DNA of 64,000 nucleotides. Source: Pararhizobium sp. YC-54. Lineage in GTDB: Bacteria > Pseudomonadota > Alphaproteobacteria > Rhizobiales > Rhizobiaceae. Positions within the stretch are counted from its first letter, which is position 1, and every line of letters begins with the position of its first letter. The DNA lies in the NCBI RefSeq assembly GCF_025847205.1, contig NZ_JAOYTH010000003.1, positions 186,001 through 250,000 on the forward strand, read 5' to 3'. Position numbers and translations under genes: made by a program. Shown piece by piece: positions 1 through 8,474 of the stretch. The notes under the pieces were generated by a model. The model saw only the letters and a list, made by a program, of their open reading frames with translations. It made no database searches and was not told the origin of the DNA.

Positions 1-212
1 CGGTCGTTGACGCCGCGAAACCGCACGACGACGACATTCTTCGCCTCGCGCACTTCCAGCACCTCGAACGAACGGCCGTCTTCGGAGTGAAGGTGGCCAT
101 AATCGCCGATCGCGGTCGGCTCCTCGGCAAACGACTTGACGCGCACTTCGCCGCGCAAGCCCTGAGCGCCGCCGACCGTTCCCATCAGCACAGGATTTTT
201 GAGTTTGCTCAT
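1..212 (-). CDS. rimM: 16S rRNA processing protein RimM, N-terminal part (cut by window edge)
   Basis: The leftward frame starts at ATG 210-212 with MSKLKNPVLMGTVGGAQGLR and runs off the left edge after about 70 residues. The GxxxGAQGLRGEVRVKSF pattern is the RimM N-terminal beta-barrel, followed by the conserved VLEVREAKNVVVVRFRGVNDR segment. RimM helps mature the head of the 30S subunit and binds ribosomal protein S19. It lies directly downstream of rpsP on the same strand, the usual rpsP-rimM order; a hairpin between them may lower read-through. The C-terminal PRC-barrel half is outside the window. Confidence 0.9.
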   Translation of the reverse strand, partial: MSKLKNPVLMGTVGGAQGLRGEVRVKSFAEEPTAIGDYGHLHSEDGRSFEVLEVREAKNVVVVRFRGVND

Positions 213-249
213 TGCCGGGTCACTCTCCAGATCATGCCACTCGCATAAA

Positions 250-279
250 CGAAAACGGGCGGCATGAAAACGCCGCCCG
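250..279 (-). terminator. Hairpin between rpsP and rimM
   Basis: On the minus strand an 8-bp perfect stem (GCCGCCCG arms seen at 256-263 and 272-279, 8-nt loop) is followed by TTTTC. It lies 25 nt past the rpsP stop and about 40 nt before rimM. It may be a partial terminator that sets S16 expression above RimM. Confidence 0.6.
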
Positions 280-304
280 CTTCAAAAATAGGCTATCGCC
301 AGGC

Positions 305-667
305 TTATTCGGCAGCAGCGGCGGCTGCGTCTTCAGCCTTCTGCTTGGCTTCGGCGATGCGCTCGAGAGCCTTCTTGCCCGGCAGGCCCTTGGTCGGGTT
401 GTTGCGGGTTTCGCGGGTTGCAACGCCGGCTTCGTTGAGGAAGCGCAGGACGCGGTCGGTCGGCAGCGCGCCGTTCGACAGCCAATGCTGGATGCGCTCG
501 ATGTTCAGCTCAACGCGCTTTGCGTCGTCCTTCTTGAGCATCGGGTTCCACGAACCGACCTTTTCCAGGAAACGGCCGTCGCGCGGCGAACGCACGTCGG
601 CGATAACGATCTGGTAGAACGGGCGCTTCTTGGAACCACCGCGGGCGAGACGAATTTTCAGTGCCAT
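305..667 (-). CDS. rpsP: 30S ribosomal protein S16
   Basis: The 120-residue product begins [20 protein letters not shown], the S16 signature, and continues with [14 protein letters not shown]16 is a small-subunit assembly protein in the 5' domain of 16S rRNA. It is longer than the roughly 80-90 residue enterobacterial protein because of a C-terminal tail (about residues 95-120) ending in an alanine run, as is common in alphaproteobacteria. It is the upstream gene of the rpsP-rimM pair and follows chorismate mutase and ffh on the same strand. The start is the ATG that gives the canonical MALKIRL N-terminus. Confidence 0.97.
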   Translation of the reverse strand: MALKIRLARGGSKKRPFYQIVIADVRSPRDGRFLEKVGSWNPMLKKDDAKRVELNIERIQHWLSNGALPTDRVLRFLNEAGVATRETRNNPTKGLPGKKALERIAEAKQKAEDAAAAAAE

Positions 668-779
668 GTCATGTACTCCTTGAGATATTCAACCGCCTGC
701 GGCGGCCTTTTTGTGTATTTTTAAAGCTGATTTCCTTGGGGATCGATCTGGTCCGAAAACCGGTTTCCACTTTTCGGGA

Positions 780-1082
780 TCAATCCTTGAGATCGGCAGC
801 GATGGCTTCATGATGCCGGATGACTTCGTGGATGATGAAGTTCAGGAACTTCTCCGCGAAATCCGGATCCAGATTGGCATCCCGCGCCAGATGGCGCAGG
901 CGTTCGATCTGGTATTCCTCGCGCGCCGGGTCCGCCGGCGGCAAATTGTACTTGGCCTTCAGCACGCCCACCGCCTTGGTGCAGCGAAACCGTTCGGCCA
1001 GCATGTGCACGAGCGCCGCGTCGATATTGTCGATCGATTGGCGATAGCTCGAGAGTTCCTGTTTGACTGCCGGATCAATCAT
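780..1082 (-). CDS. Chorismate mutase, AroQ class
   Basis: This 100-residue all-helical protein converts chorismate to prephenate for Phe and Tyr synthesis. Residues R14, R31, K42, D51, R54 and E55 fall at a constant +3 offset from the E. coli AroQ active-site residues R11, R28, K39, D48, R51 and E52, which is strong support. I chose ATG 1080-1082 (MIDPAVKQEL); a longer reading to 1139 would overlap the ffh 3' end and adds unrelated sequence. The start lies 13 nt after the ffh stop, so the two are probably cotranscribed. It is monofunctional: no prephenate dehydratase or dehydrogenase domain is attached. Confidence 0.9.
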   Translation of the reverse strand: MIDPAVKQELSSYRQSIDNIDAALVHMLAERFRCTKAVGVLKAKYNLPPADPAREEYQIERLRHLARDANLDPDFAEKFLNFIIHEVIRHHEAIAADLKD

Positions 1083-1095
1083 ACCTGTCCAGTCC

Positions 1096-2664
1096 TCACT
1101 TCTTCTTCGGCAGGCCGGGAAGCCCCGGGAAGCCGCCACCGAGACCCGGCAGCTTCATACCGCCGCCGCCCAAACCGGGCAGACCGCCGCCGCCGGGCAT
1201 TCCCTTGCCGAGGCCGGCCGCTTCCGCCTGCTTCTGCAGGGCTTCGAGCTGCTTGGGGTCCATCTTCGACAGGTCGGGCATGCCACCCATGCCGCCGCCC
1301 ATGCCACCAAGGCCCATCTTGCCGGCAAGGCCGCCCATCATCTGCTTCATCATGCCGCCCTTGCCCTTGCCGCCCATCATTTTCATCATGTCGGCCATGG
1401 AACGGTGCATTTTCAGAAGCTTGTTGATTTCGGCCGCATCCGTGCCAGAACCGGCAGCGATGCGCTTCTTGCGGGAATGCTTGAGCAGATCCGGATTGGC
1501 GCGCTCCGCCTTGGTCATCGAGGAGATGATGGCGAGTTGGCGGCCGAACATGCGGTCATCGAGACCGGCAGACGCCATCTTGTCCTTCATGCCGGCCATA
1601 CCGGGCATCATGCCCATGATACCGCCCATGCCGCCCATCTTCTGCATCTGGCCGAGCTGGTCGGCGAGATCGTTGAGATCGAACTTGCCGGTCTTCATCT
1701 TGGCGGCCATCGCCGCTGCCTTCTCGGCATCGATGTTTTCGGCGGCTTTTTCGACCAGCGAGACGATATCGCCCATGCCGAGGATGCGGTCGGCGACGCG
1801 GCGCGGGTGGAACTCTTCCAGCTCCGACATCTTTTCGCCGACACCGATCAGCTTGATCGGCTTGCCGGTGACGGCGCGCATCGAAAGGGCTGCACCGCCG
1901 CGGCCATCGCCGTCCATGCGGGTCAGAACAAGGCCGGTAATGCCGACGCGCTCGTCGAAATTGCGGGCGAGATTGACGGCGTCCTGACCGGTCAGCGCGT
2001 CGGCGACCAAAAGGATTTCGTGCGGGTTCGAGCGGCGCTTGATCTCGGCCATCTCGAGCATCAGCGGCTCGTCGATATGGGTACGGCCGGCGGTGTCGAG
2101 GATGACGATGTCATGGCCGCCGAGCTTGGCAGCCTGCACGGCGCGCGCGGCGATATCGGTCGGCGACTGGCCGGCAATGATCGGCAGCGTATCGACGCTC
2201 GTCTGGGCGCCGAGCTGGCGCAACTGCTCCTGCGCTGCCGGACGGCGCGTGTCGAGCGACGCCATCAGGACCTTCTTCTTGTCCCGCGACTTCAAACGAA
2301 GGGCGATCTTGCCCGTCGTCGTCGTCTTGCCCGAGCCCTGCAGACCGACCATCATGATGACGACTGGTGCCGGCGCGTTGAGATCGATCGGCACGCCTTC
2401 CGAACCCAGCATGTTGATAAGTTCGTCATGGACGATCTTGACGACCATCTGGCCGGGCTTGATCGACTTCAGGATTTCGGCGCCGACGGCCTTTTCGCGT
2501 ACCTTGTCGGTAAACGACCGCACGACTTCGAGCGCGACGTCGGCTTCCAGAAGCGCACGGCGAACCTCGCGCAAGGCAGCCGCTACATCGGCTTCCGACA
2601 GCGCGCCACGGCCGGTCAATCCATTCAGGATTGACCCAAGGCGGTCCTGGAGACTTTCAAACAT
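1096..2664 (-). CDS. ffh: Signal recognition particle GTPase Ffh (SRP54)
   Basis: The 522-residue protein has the N helical bundle (1-95), the G domain with P-loop GLQGSGKTTT (107-116), a DTAGR motif near 190 and TRMDGDGRGGA near 250, then the methionine-rich M domain (about 295-435) that binds SRP RNA and signal peptides. It is longer than the roughly 450-residue E. coli protein because of a glycine- and proline-rich C-terminal tail (about 478-522) ending in KKK. It targets nascent membrane proteins to FtsY, whose gene is also in this window. It heads the leftward ffh-chorismate mutase-rpsP-rimM group. Confidence 0.97.
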   Translation of the reverse strand: MFESLQDRLGSILNGLTGRGALSEADVAAALREVRRALLEADVALEVVRSFTDKVREKAVGAEILKSIKPGQMVVKIVHDELINMLGSEGVPIDLNAPAPVVIMMVGLQGSGKTTTTGKIALRLKSRDKKKVLMASLDTRRPAAQEQLRQLGAQTSVDTLPIIAGQSPTDIAARAVQAAKLGGHDIVILDTAGRTHIDEPLMLEMAEIKRRSNPHEILLVADALTGQDAVNLARNFDERVGITGLVLTRMDGDGRGGAALSMRAVTGKPIKLIGVGEKMSELEEFHPRRVADRILGMGDIVSLVEKAAENIDAEKAAAMAAKMKTGKFDLNDLADQLGQMQKMGGMGGIMGMMPGMAGMKDKMASAGLDDRMFGRQLAIISSMTKAERANPDLLKHSRKKRIAAGSGTDAAEINKLLKMHRSMADMMKMMGGKGKGGMMKQMMGGLAGKMGLGGMGGGMGGMPDLSKMDPKQLEALQKQAEAAGLGKGMPGGGGLPGLGGGGMKLPGLGGGFPGLPGLPKKK

Positions 2665-2750
2665 CGCTTCATCCTTGTCGTTTCATGGCGCCTGGTTTTA
2701 CGCGGACGTCCGAAACGTTGTGCTTTTCCTTGACGAAAACAAGACGCAAA

Positions 2751-2788
2751 GCCAAAAAGCACCCGAGGGCGCAACGCGCTGTCGGGTG
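2751..2788 (-). terminator. Strong hairpin with U-tract upstream of ffh
   Basis: The arms CACCCGA (2760-2766) and TCGGGTG (2782-2788) enclose a second GCGC/GCGC stem with an AAC loop. Read leftward, the stem is followed by CTTTTTGG. It lies about 100 nt upstream of ffh, so it probably ends transcripts coming from 2.8-3.3 kb before ffh begins. It could also be the 3' end of a short RNA. Confidence 0.6.
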
Positions 2789-2944
2789 TTGACCTCCGGG
2801 ATCGCTTTATACCTTTGACGGGTCCCGGTCGGTGGCTACAAGTCTTCGTTCTTGTCGCAGATTGCGGGCGGTAAACACGATATGGGCGGCAAAGTCAAGG
2901 CGAGGCGGCAATTTCACCGTTCCGCCCGCCCATCCGCAAGCCTT

Positions 2945-3274
2945 TCAGGCATCGCGGCCGAAATAGACGTCCACCGAAGCGATGCGGTCGCCATGGAACC
3001 GGATGACTTCGACGTTGCGAAATGCGCCGCCGTCCTGTTTATCGGCCCGGTAGCGCACCAGCGCTTCATTGTCTTCCAGCGAAATGCGTTCGATGTGAAT
3101 GGCACGGAAGACAGGCGGCTGCGGCCAGCAACGCTCGAAATAGGCCGCCTTGTCGATATGATCGTCGCGAGGACTGGAAAAGGTGAAATCCTCCGTGAGC
3201 ATGTCGGAGACCTCGTCCTTCCGGTTGGCCAGGTAGGCTGCAAAGAGCCCGCGAACGCTTGCTTCCCTATCCAT
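2945..3274 (-). CDS. SnoaL-like / NTF2-fold small protein
   Basis: The 109-residue protein has the SnoaL-like layout: an N-terminal helix (MDREASVRGLFAAYLANRKD), a DMLTEDFTFSSPRDD strand, and a terminal GDRIASVDVYFG strand seen in many NTF2-fold proteins. Members include polyketide cyclases, isomerases and many orphan proteins, so no substrate can be assigned. It stands alone between ffh and a divergent metallo-beta-lactamase fold gene. The 280-nt space to ffh contains the hairpin at 2751-2788 but no other gene I can see. Confidence 0.75.
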   Translation of the reverse strand: MDREASVRGLFAAYLANRKDEVSDMLTEDFTFSSPRDDHIDKAAYFERCWPQPPVFRAIHIERISLEDNEALVRYRADKQDGGAFRNVEVIRFHGDRIASVDVYFGRDA

Positions 3275-3415
3275 GTCACCCTCCCATAGCTGATTGTATT
3301 TCGGAATTTAGTTATAGCCCAAACACCGTTCCGGCGCCAGAAAGCGGCTTAAGCTGTGAGACCATCGCCTCGAAACTGGCATGCTGATCGCCGGATTGAA
3401 GGGGTGAACGCAGAC

Positions 3416-3443
3416 CCCCATGTTAAGTAGGCCCCATGTTAAG
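3416..3443. repeat. Short direct repeat at the start of the MBL-fold gene
   Basis: CCCCATGTTAAG occurs twice, at 3416-3427 and 3432-3443, with a 16-bp period. It places two ATG codons in different frames, so the true start of the next gene is uncertain. Confidence 0.8.
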
Positions 3444-4475
3444 GAGCAAAACCGGTACAATGAAAGAGCCGCAGTGAGTGAGACCAGGAACCCCTATTAT
3501 ACCGGCCCCATCTCCGACCATTTCGACGGCACCGTCTTCTTTAATCCCGAAGGCGAAGCTCCGCTCGGCTTTCGCGAGCTGATGCGCTGGCAGTTCAGCG
3601 GCGGCCGTGCGCGTTGGCCAAAAACTGTGCCAAGCCCTTTCCCGCAGGCTTTGCCCGATGATCACGTCGATGGTGACGGCCTGCGCGTCACCATGGTCGG
3701 CCATGCCACGCTGCTGATCCAGGTCGCCGGGCTCAATATCCTCACCGACCCGGTCTGGTCGCCGCGCACCAGCCCGTTCTCCTTCGCCGGGCCGAAGCGC
3801 GTGGTGGCGCCCGGCATTGCCTTTCACGACCTGCCACCGATCGATATCGTGCTCGTCACTCACAATCACTACGACCATCTCGATCTCGCCACCCTGAAGC
3901 GGCTGCATGAGGAACACGGGCCCCACATCATCACCCCGCTCGGCAATGATACGATCATCCACCGGGTCCTTCCCGACGCTAAAATTTCCGACATGGACTG
4001 GGGCGAGCAGGTCTCCTTCTGGGACGGCGTCACCATCGACTGCGAGCCCTGCCACCACTGGTCGGCGCGCAGCGCCCGCGACCGCCGCATGGCGTTGTGG
4101 GCCGCCTTCGTGATCTCGACACCGGCCGGAAAGATCTACCATATCGGTGACACCGGCTTTCATGACGGCATCAACTACAAGGCCGCAGCAGAAAAACACG
4201 GCACCTTCCGCCTCGCCAACCTGCCGATCGGCGCCTACGAGCCGCGCTGGTTCATGAAGGCCCAGCACCAGAACCCGCAGGAAGCCGTTGAAGGCATGCG
4301 GCTCTGCAACGCTTGCTATGCGGCAGGCCATCATTTCGGCACGGTGCAGCTGACAGACGAGGGGATGGAGGAGCCGGTTCGGGCGCTGGAGGTTGCCTTG
4401 AAGGATGTGAGAATGGCCCCGGAGCGGTTTCGGGCTTTGCGGGCGGGCGAAGTGTTTGACGTGCCGATAGTGTAG
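3420..4475 (+). CDS. Metallo-beta-lactamase fold hydrolase (UlaG / NAPE-PLD-like)
   Basis: The 351-residue reading carries the metal-binding HNHYDHLD motif (about 148-155), a downstream CHHWSARSARDRR segment with a metal-ligand His, HIGDTGFHDG (second metal Asp) and GHHFGT near the C-terminus. The PYYTGPISDHFDGTVFFNPEG N-terminal block and the EPRWFMKAQHQNPQEAVEG stretch match bacterial proteins related to N-acyl-phosphatidylethanolamine phospholipase D. Family members are Zn or Fe hydrolases; the substrate here is unknown. The start is unclear: ATG 3420 gives the longest form, while GTG 3474 (VSETRNPYY) is the more conserved beginning. ATG 3460 opens a five-codon frame whose TGA overlaps that GTG. 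It converges with the next gene. Confidence 0.8.
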   Translation: MLSRPHVKEQNRYNERAAVSETRNPYYTGPISDHFDGTVFFNPEGEAPLGFRELMRWQFSGGRARWPKTVPSPFPQALPDDHVDGDGLRVTMVGHATLLIQVAGLNILTDPVWSPRTSPFSFAGPKRVVAPGIAFHDLPPIDIVLVTHNHYDHLDLATLKRLHEEHGPHIITPLGNDTIIHRVLPDAKISDMDWGEQVSFWDGVTIDCEPCHHWSARSARDRRMALWAAFVISTPAGKIYHIGDTGFHDGINYKAAAEKHGTFRLANLPIGAYEPRWFMKAQHQNPQEAVEGMRLCNACYAAGHHFGTVQLTDEGMEEPVRALEVALKDVRMAPERFRALRAGEVFDVPIV

Positions 4476-4488
4476 CCGGGCTCTCGAG

Positions 4489-4938
4489 CTATTCCCGAGA
4501 GGCAAGACATGGATCAAGGACAGCATGTTTCTTGTCCTGAACCTCCAGCGCACCGGCCAGGACGACGTGATCGCCAACCTTCATGCCATTGTCCGAATAG
4601 GTGACGCACATGACGCGAATGCCGGTGTCCGGGCAGACTGCGAGATACCAGAGAACGGTATCGGTGTGAACGAGAGACAGTGGTCCGGAAATCCAGAGGT
4701 CCACGCGATCGCGCGACGGCTGGAAACCATCCAGCGTCCGTCTGATCGTGTCGCAGGTGGCGACTTCGCGCGGCGTGCCCTCGGGACCCGCAAGGCCCGG
4801 CCGCCCCGGATAAGGCTCGTCCTGCGAAAAGGCCACGCCACCGAAGCCGGACACGCCGAAAGCCGCAACAAGGGCGGCGGCAGTTCGCCACCTTCCGTCC
4901 GCTCGCCTCTGCGCCGAGCGCCATCGTGGATACCCCAT
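4489..4938 (-). CDS. Exported hypothetical protein with four cysteines
   Basis: The start is ATG 4936-4938, preceded at good spacing by GGGAGGAG. The 149-residue product has an Arg-rich N-terminus and a hydrophobic segment (about 19-37, AALVAAFGVSGFGGVAFS) that is probably a signal peptide cut near FSQD. The mature part has four Cys (VATCD, AVCPD, VMCVT, DPCLA) and could form two disulfides in the periplasm. I do not recognise the family. It converges with the MBL-fold gene 13 nt away and is followed leftward by no obvious partner. Confidence 0.65.
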   Translation of the reverse strand: MGYPRWRSAQRRADGRWRTAAALVAAFGVSGFGGVAFSQDEPYPGRPGLAGPEGTPREVATCDTIRRTLDGFQPSRDRVDLWISGPLSLVHTDTVLWYLAVCPDTGIRVMCVTYSDNGMKVGDHVVLAGALEVQDKKHAVLDPCLASRE

Positions 4939-5017
4939 CACTGATTCTCCTCCCGGACATCGCCGCACGCGCATGTCTTAAGAAAGCAACATGGCGAGAT
5001 TATTCCGGTCTGGAGAC

Positions 5018-5434
5018 TTACTCCTCAGGAAACTCCTGATACCGCGGCAGATCGTCGGTGATCTCGTGCCACGGCGCCTTCGAGCCAACGAAGATATGCG
5101 CCGCCGGCCGGATCGACGGCGCATCCACCAACGTGCCCATGGGGACATGCGCATAGGCGCCGTCCCGCACCACCGAATAGACCAGCGACCCGCAGGTGCC
5201 GCAATGCACGTCATGAGTCTCATCGGGGTTGCCATAGATCAGCATCGCTTCCGCGCCCTTGACGAGCTGAAACCGCTCGCGCCTGATCCCGGCTATCGGC
5301 TTGAAGGCCGACCCCGTGGTGCGCCGGCAGTTGGAACAATGGCAGTTCATCGCGTACTCGAAAGTATCCTCGACGGCATACTCGACAGCGCCGCACAGGC
5401 ACTTGCCGATGAGGCGGGGCGGGGTTTCAGGCAT
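5018..5434 (-). CDS. GFA-type (glutathione-dependent formaldehyde-activating) family protein
   Basis: The 138-residue protein carries the zinc-binding cysteine pattern of the GFA fold: GKCLCGAVEY, MNCHCSNCRR and HCGTCGSL, with the typical GSAFKP segment. The family includes S-(hydroxymethyl)glutathione synthase and many uncharacterised paralogues. This short form resembles the generic DUF636-like group more than true Gfa, which is encoded separately at 46619-47194. The start MPETPPRLIG at 5432-5434 has a GGAGACATGAC upstream; a 10-residue longer start is possible. No operon partner is visible. Confidence 0.85.
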   Translation of the reverse strand: MPETPPRLIGKCLCGAVEYAVEDTFEYAMNCHCSNCRRTTGSAFKPIAGIRRERFQLVKGAEAMLIYGNPDETHDVHCGTCGSLVYSVVRDGAYAHVPMGTLVDAPSIRPAAHIFVGSKAPWHEITDDLPRYQEFPEE

Positions 5435-5602
5435 GTCATGTCTCCGAAACGTCATTGGTGACAATCAAAATGACCCGTGTCCGCCAAGACTGCAACGCCT
5501 CGAACCGGCGCCTACCAGTGCAACCGCCAACATTTTTTCATCCCCGCCAATCCCCGCTCATAAAACCTGTGCCATCATCATTCCCGTCCTGTCATCGGCT
5601 AG

Positions 5603-5920
5603 ACTGCCAGGCGTGGCAGTGAGACAGGGCCGGTGCCGGGTGAAGGACAGACGTAAGCCTTTGCCCGGTGGATGGTCAGAAATTGGTTTCCCTCTCGCCT
5701 GCAAAATGGCGGGGCGTGCCTGTGAGGCACACATGAGGACCGGCGACTGGTCTGCCGAAAGACAGGCCTTTCGTGGCGCCCGGAAATTCCGGCAGCGCCA
5801 CCCTGGAAAAGGCGCCGATCATCCGCGCAGAGAAACCGGAGTTGCCCATCGACCAACACTGAACGGGGCGCTGGAAGGCGTCACATAAACTAACTTAGTC
5901 ACGGCACTTTCCAACGCCCC
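5603..5920 (+). ncRNA. Candidate structured RNA (run of stem-loops), unassigned family
   Basis: This stretch has no credible protein but contains seven successive hairpins: 5603-5609/5614-5620 (7 bp), 5636-5646/5658-5668 (11 bp), 5694-5699/5708-5713 (6 bp), 5716-5721/5725-5730 (6 bp), 5749-5754/5763-5768 (6 bp), 5773-5784/5788-5801 (7+5 bp with a 2-nt bulge) and 5865-5876/5909-5920 (11 of 12). Four pairs (5641-5663, 5642-5662, 5695-5712, 5751-5766) are G-U wobbles only if the plus strand is transcribed; on the minus strand they would be A-C mismatches. I could not match it to RNase P, tmRNA, 6S, SRP RNA or a cobalamin riboswitch. It lies about 350 nt upstream of dapF. The end points are approximate. 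Confidence 0.45.
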
Positions 5921-5996
5921 GGCCAAGTGAACTGAAAGCAAACCCACGGCGGATTTTCCGGGCGTGGCTATAGGTGTTGAAGGTGCCACGATCTGC

Positions 5997-6047
5997 CTCT
6001 TCTCCCCATCGGGGAGAAGGTGGCCCGCAGGGCCGGATGAGGGGGGC
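5997..6047 (+). repeat. Rhizobial intergenic palindromic element, copy 1
   Basis: The segment begins CTCTTCTCCCC, forms a hairpin with GGGGAGAAGG, then a GGCCCGCAGGGCC hairpin and GGATGAGGGGG. This composition is typical of the dispersed mosaic palindromes of rhizobial intergenic regions (RIME-like). Confidence 0.75.
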
Positions 6048-6130
6048 GAAGCCACCATGAAACAGGAAATCCGGGCAAACGAAGGTTGGGAAAACAAGGC
6101 AATGAAAGAGGGTCCTTCCTATGCCGAACC

Positions 6131-6178
6131 GCCCCCTCATCCGCCCTTCGGGCACCTTCTCCCCGCTGGGGAGAAGAG
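6131..6178 (-). repeat. Rhizobial intergenic palindromic element, copy 2 (inverted)
   Basis: Its reverse complement reads CTTCTCCCCAGCGGGGAGAA, then a short GCCCGAAGGGC hairpin and GGATGAGGGGGC, matching copy 1 at 5997-6047 in the opposite direction. The two copies enclose about 83 bp. Confidence 0.75.
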
Positions 6179-6267
6179 GAAAGTCCACCTCCCCCTCGAG
6201 GGCAAGGTAACGCCCCACTGGTAATTTCAACCCATTTCCGCCATATACACCCCAACAAACGCTGGAA

Positions 6268-7188
6268 ATGAACGTCATGAACACTACGGTCGACTTTGCG
6301 AGGATGAACGGGCTTGGCAACAAGATCCTGGTCATCGACATGCGCGGCCGCAGGGACAGGGTGACGCCGCAGGCCGCGATCGCGCTCAATGCCGATCCGG
6401 CGACGCAGTTCGACCAGATCATGGCCATCCACGATCCAAAGGCCGACGGCACCGACGCCTTTATCGACATCCTCAATTCCGACGGTTCGAAGGCGCAGGC
6501 CTGCGGCAACGGCACGCGCTGTGTCGTTCAGGCGCTGGCCGCAGAGACTGGCAAGAAGGCCTTCACCTTCCAGACCGTCGCGGGCATCCTCAATGCCCAG
6601 GAACATGCGGATGGAACGATTTCCGTCGACATGGGCACGCCGGTTTTCGCGTGGGACAAGATTCCGCTGTCGGAAGAATTCTACGACACCGGCCGCATCG
6701 AACTGCAGATCGGCCCGATCGACGATCCGATCCTGCATTCGCCCTCGGTCATGTCGATGGGCAATCCGCATGCGATCTTCTGGGTCGACCGCGACGTCAT
6801 GTCGTTCGATCTCGAACGCTTCGGCCCGCTGCTCGAAAACCACCCGATGTTTCCCGAGCGCGCCAATATCACCCTTGCCCAGGTGACCTCACCCTCGTCG
6901 CTGACCACCCGCACCTGGGAACGCGGCGCCGGCCTGACGCTTGCCTGCGGCTCCGCCGCCTGTTCCGCCGCCGTCTCGGCTGCCCGCACGGGCCGCACCG
7001 GCCGCAACGTGACGATCACGGTCGCCAGCGCCACCCCACCCGGCATCCTCACCATCGAGTGGCGCGAGCGCGACGATCATGTCGTCATGACCGGCCCCGC
7101 CGAATGGGAATGGTCCGGAGCCGTCGACCCCGCAACCGGCCTCTGGTCGCGCGAGGAAGAGCCGGAAACGGGAAGCGCCGCGCTTTGA
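6268..7188 (+). CDS. dapF: Diaminopimelate epimerase
   Basis: DapF interconverts LL- and meso-diaminopimelate for lysine and peptidoglycan synthesis. The 306-residue product has [19 protein letters not shown] at the N-terminus and the two catalytic-cysteine blocks: ACGNGTRC (C79 in the long form) and [11 protein letters not shown] near residue 228. The length is near the family norm, with a Rhizobiales-style C-terminal tail ([11 protein letters not shown]). The start is either ATG 6268 or ATG 6277 (MNTTVDF); the second has GGA at a more usual distance. Its TGA overlaps the TTG start of mtaB, implying coupled translation. Confidence 0.95.
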   Translation: MNVMNTTVDFARMNGLGNKILVIDMRGRRDRVTPQAAIALNADPATQFDQIMAIHDPKADGTDAFIDILNSDGSKAQACGNGTRCVVQALAAETGKKAFTFQTVAGILNAQEHADGTISVDMGTPVFAWDKIPLSEEFYDTGRIELQIGPIDDPILHSPSVMSMGNPHAIFWVDRDVMSFDLERFGPLLENHPMFPERANITLAQVTSPSSLTTRTWERGAGLTLACGSAACSAAVSAARTGRTGRNVTITVASATPPGILTIEWRERDDHVVMTGPAEWEWSGAVDPATGLWSREEEPETGSAAL

Positions 7189-8450
7189 GCGGCGTCGATG
7201 TCATAACCTTCGGCTGCCGGCTCAACACCTATGAATCCGAAGTGATGCGGGCGGAAGCCGAAAAGGCGGGGCTGAACAACGCCATCCTGGTCAACACCTG
7301 CGCCGTCACCGGCGAGGCCGTGCGTCAGGCCCGCCAGGCAATCCGCCGCGCCCGCCGCGAAAACCCGCATGCCCGCATCATCGTCACCGGCTGTGCTGCC
7401 CAGACCGAAAAGCAGACCTTTGCCCAGATGCCAGAGGTCGATGCCGTGCTCGGTAACGAGGAAAAGCTGAAAAGCGCCTCCTACCGGTCACTGCCCGATT
7501 TCGGCGTCTCGGCGGAAGAAAAGCTGCGCGTCAACGACATCATGAGCGTGCGCGAAACGGCGCCGCAGATGGTCAAGCTGATCGAAGGCCATGTCCGCGC
7601 TTTCATCCAGGTGCAGAACGGCTGCGACCACCGCTGCACCTTCTGCATCATCCCCTATGGCCGTGGCAATTCCCGCTCGGTGCCGATGGGCGCCGTCGTC
7701 GATCAGGCACGAAAACTGGCCGATAACGGCTACCGCGAGATCGTGCTCACCGGGGTCGATGCGACCAGCTACGGCAGCGATCTGCCCGGCACGCCGACGC
7801 TCGGGCTGCTCGCCAAGACGCTGCTGAAACAAGTCCCGGAAATCCGGCGCCTGCGCCTCTCCTCCATCGACAGCATCGAGGCGGACCGTCACCTGATCGA
7901 TCTGATTGCCGGCGAACCGCGCTTCATGCCGCATCTGCACCTGTCGCTGCAGCATGGCGACGACATGATCCTGAAGCGGATGAAGCGCCGCCATTCCCGC
8001 GCCGATGCCCTGGCGTTCATCAAGGACGTGCGCCGCCTGCGTCCGGAAACAAGTTTTGGCGCCGACATGATCGCCGGGTTTCCGACCGAGACCGAAGAGA
8101 TGTTTACGAACGCGGTGAGGCTTGCCGAAGAGGCCAATATCGCCCATCTGCACGTCTTTCCCTATTCGCCGCGCGAGGGAACGCCCGCCGCCCGGATGCC
8201 GCAGCTCGACCGTGCGCTGGTGAAGGAACGGGCCGCCCGGCTGCGCGCCACTGGACTTCGGCTGCATCAGGCCCATCTTGACAGCATGATCGGAACGCAG
8301 CAAAGCCTGCTCGTCGAGAACAATGGCTTGGCGCATACGGAAAATTTCACAGCTGTCGCCGTCCCCGGGCTTAAGCCGCGCGCTATCGTGCAGGCTGTCA
8401 TCACCGGCCACAACGGCAAGCATCTCGACATGCAATTGATGGCCGCTTGA
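7185..8450 (+). CDS. mtaB: tRNA N6-threonylcarbamoyladenosine (t6A37) methylthiotransferase MtaB
   Basis: This radical-SAM enzyme adds a methylthio group to t6A37 of tRNAs reading ANN codons. The 421-residue product has the UPF0004 cluster cysteines C11 (FGCRLN), C39 (VNTCAVT) and C70 (VTGCAAQ) and the radical-SAM triad C147, C151, C154 (CDHRCTFC), then a C-terminal TRAM-like region. The start is TTG at 7185-7187 (read as [12 protein letters not shown]), overlapping the dapF stop as TTGA; no ATG lies close to this conserved N-terminus. It is placed between dapF and ftsY, a common rhizobial order. Confidence 0.93.
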   Translation: MSGVDVITFGCRLNTYESEVMRAEAEKAGLNNAILVNTCAVTGEAVRQARQAIRRARRENPHARIIVTGCAAQTEKQTFAQMPEVDAVLGNEEKLKSASYRSLPDFGVSAEEKLRVNDIMSVRETAPQMVKLIEGHVRAFIQVQNGCDHRCTFCIIPYGRGNSRSVPMGAVVDQARKLADNGYREIVLTGVDATSYGSDLPGTPTLGLLAKTLLKQVPEIRRLRLSSIDSIEADRHLIDLIAGEPRFMPHLHLSLQHGDDMILKRMKRRHSRADALAFIKDVRRLRPETSFGADMIAGFPTETEEMFTNAVRLAEEANIAHLHVFPYSPREGTPAARMPQLDRALVKERAARLRATGLRLHQAHLDSMIGTQQSLLVENNGLAHTENFTAVAVPGLKPRAIVQAVITGHNGKHLDMQLMAA

Positions 8451-8474
8451 GCGGCCTGAGTTTACGGAATTCAA

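Noticed and set aside
1063..2634. His-rich antisense frame over ffh
   Set aside because: Complement of a GC-rich coding gene; no ribosome site or family.
5603..5920. Cobalamin riboswitch, RNase P RNA, tmRNA or SRP RNA
   Set aside because: None of their conserved sequence blocks is present on either strand.
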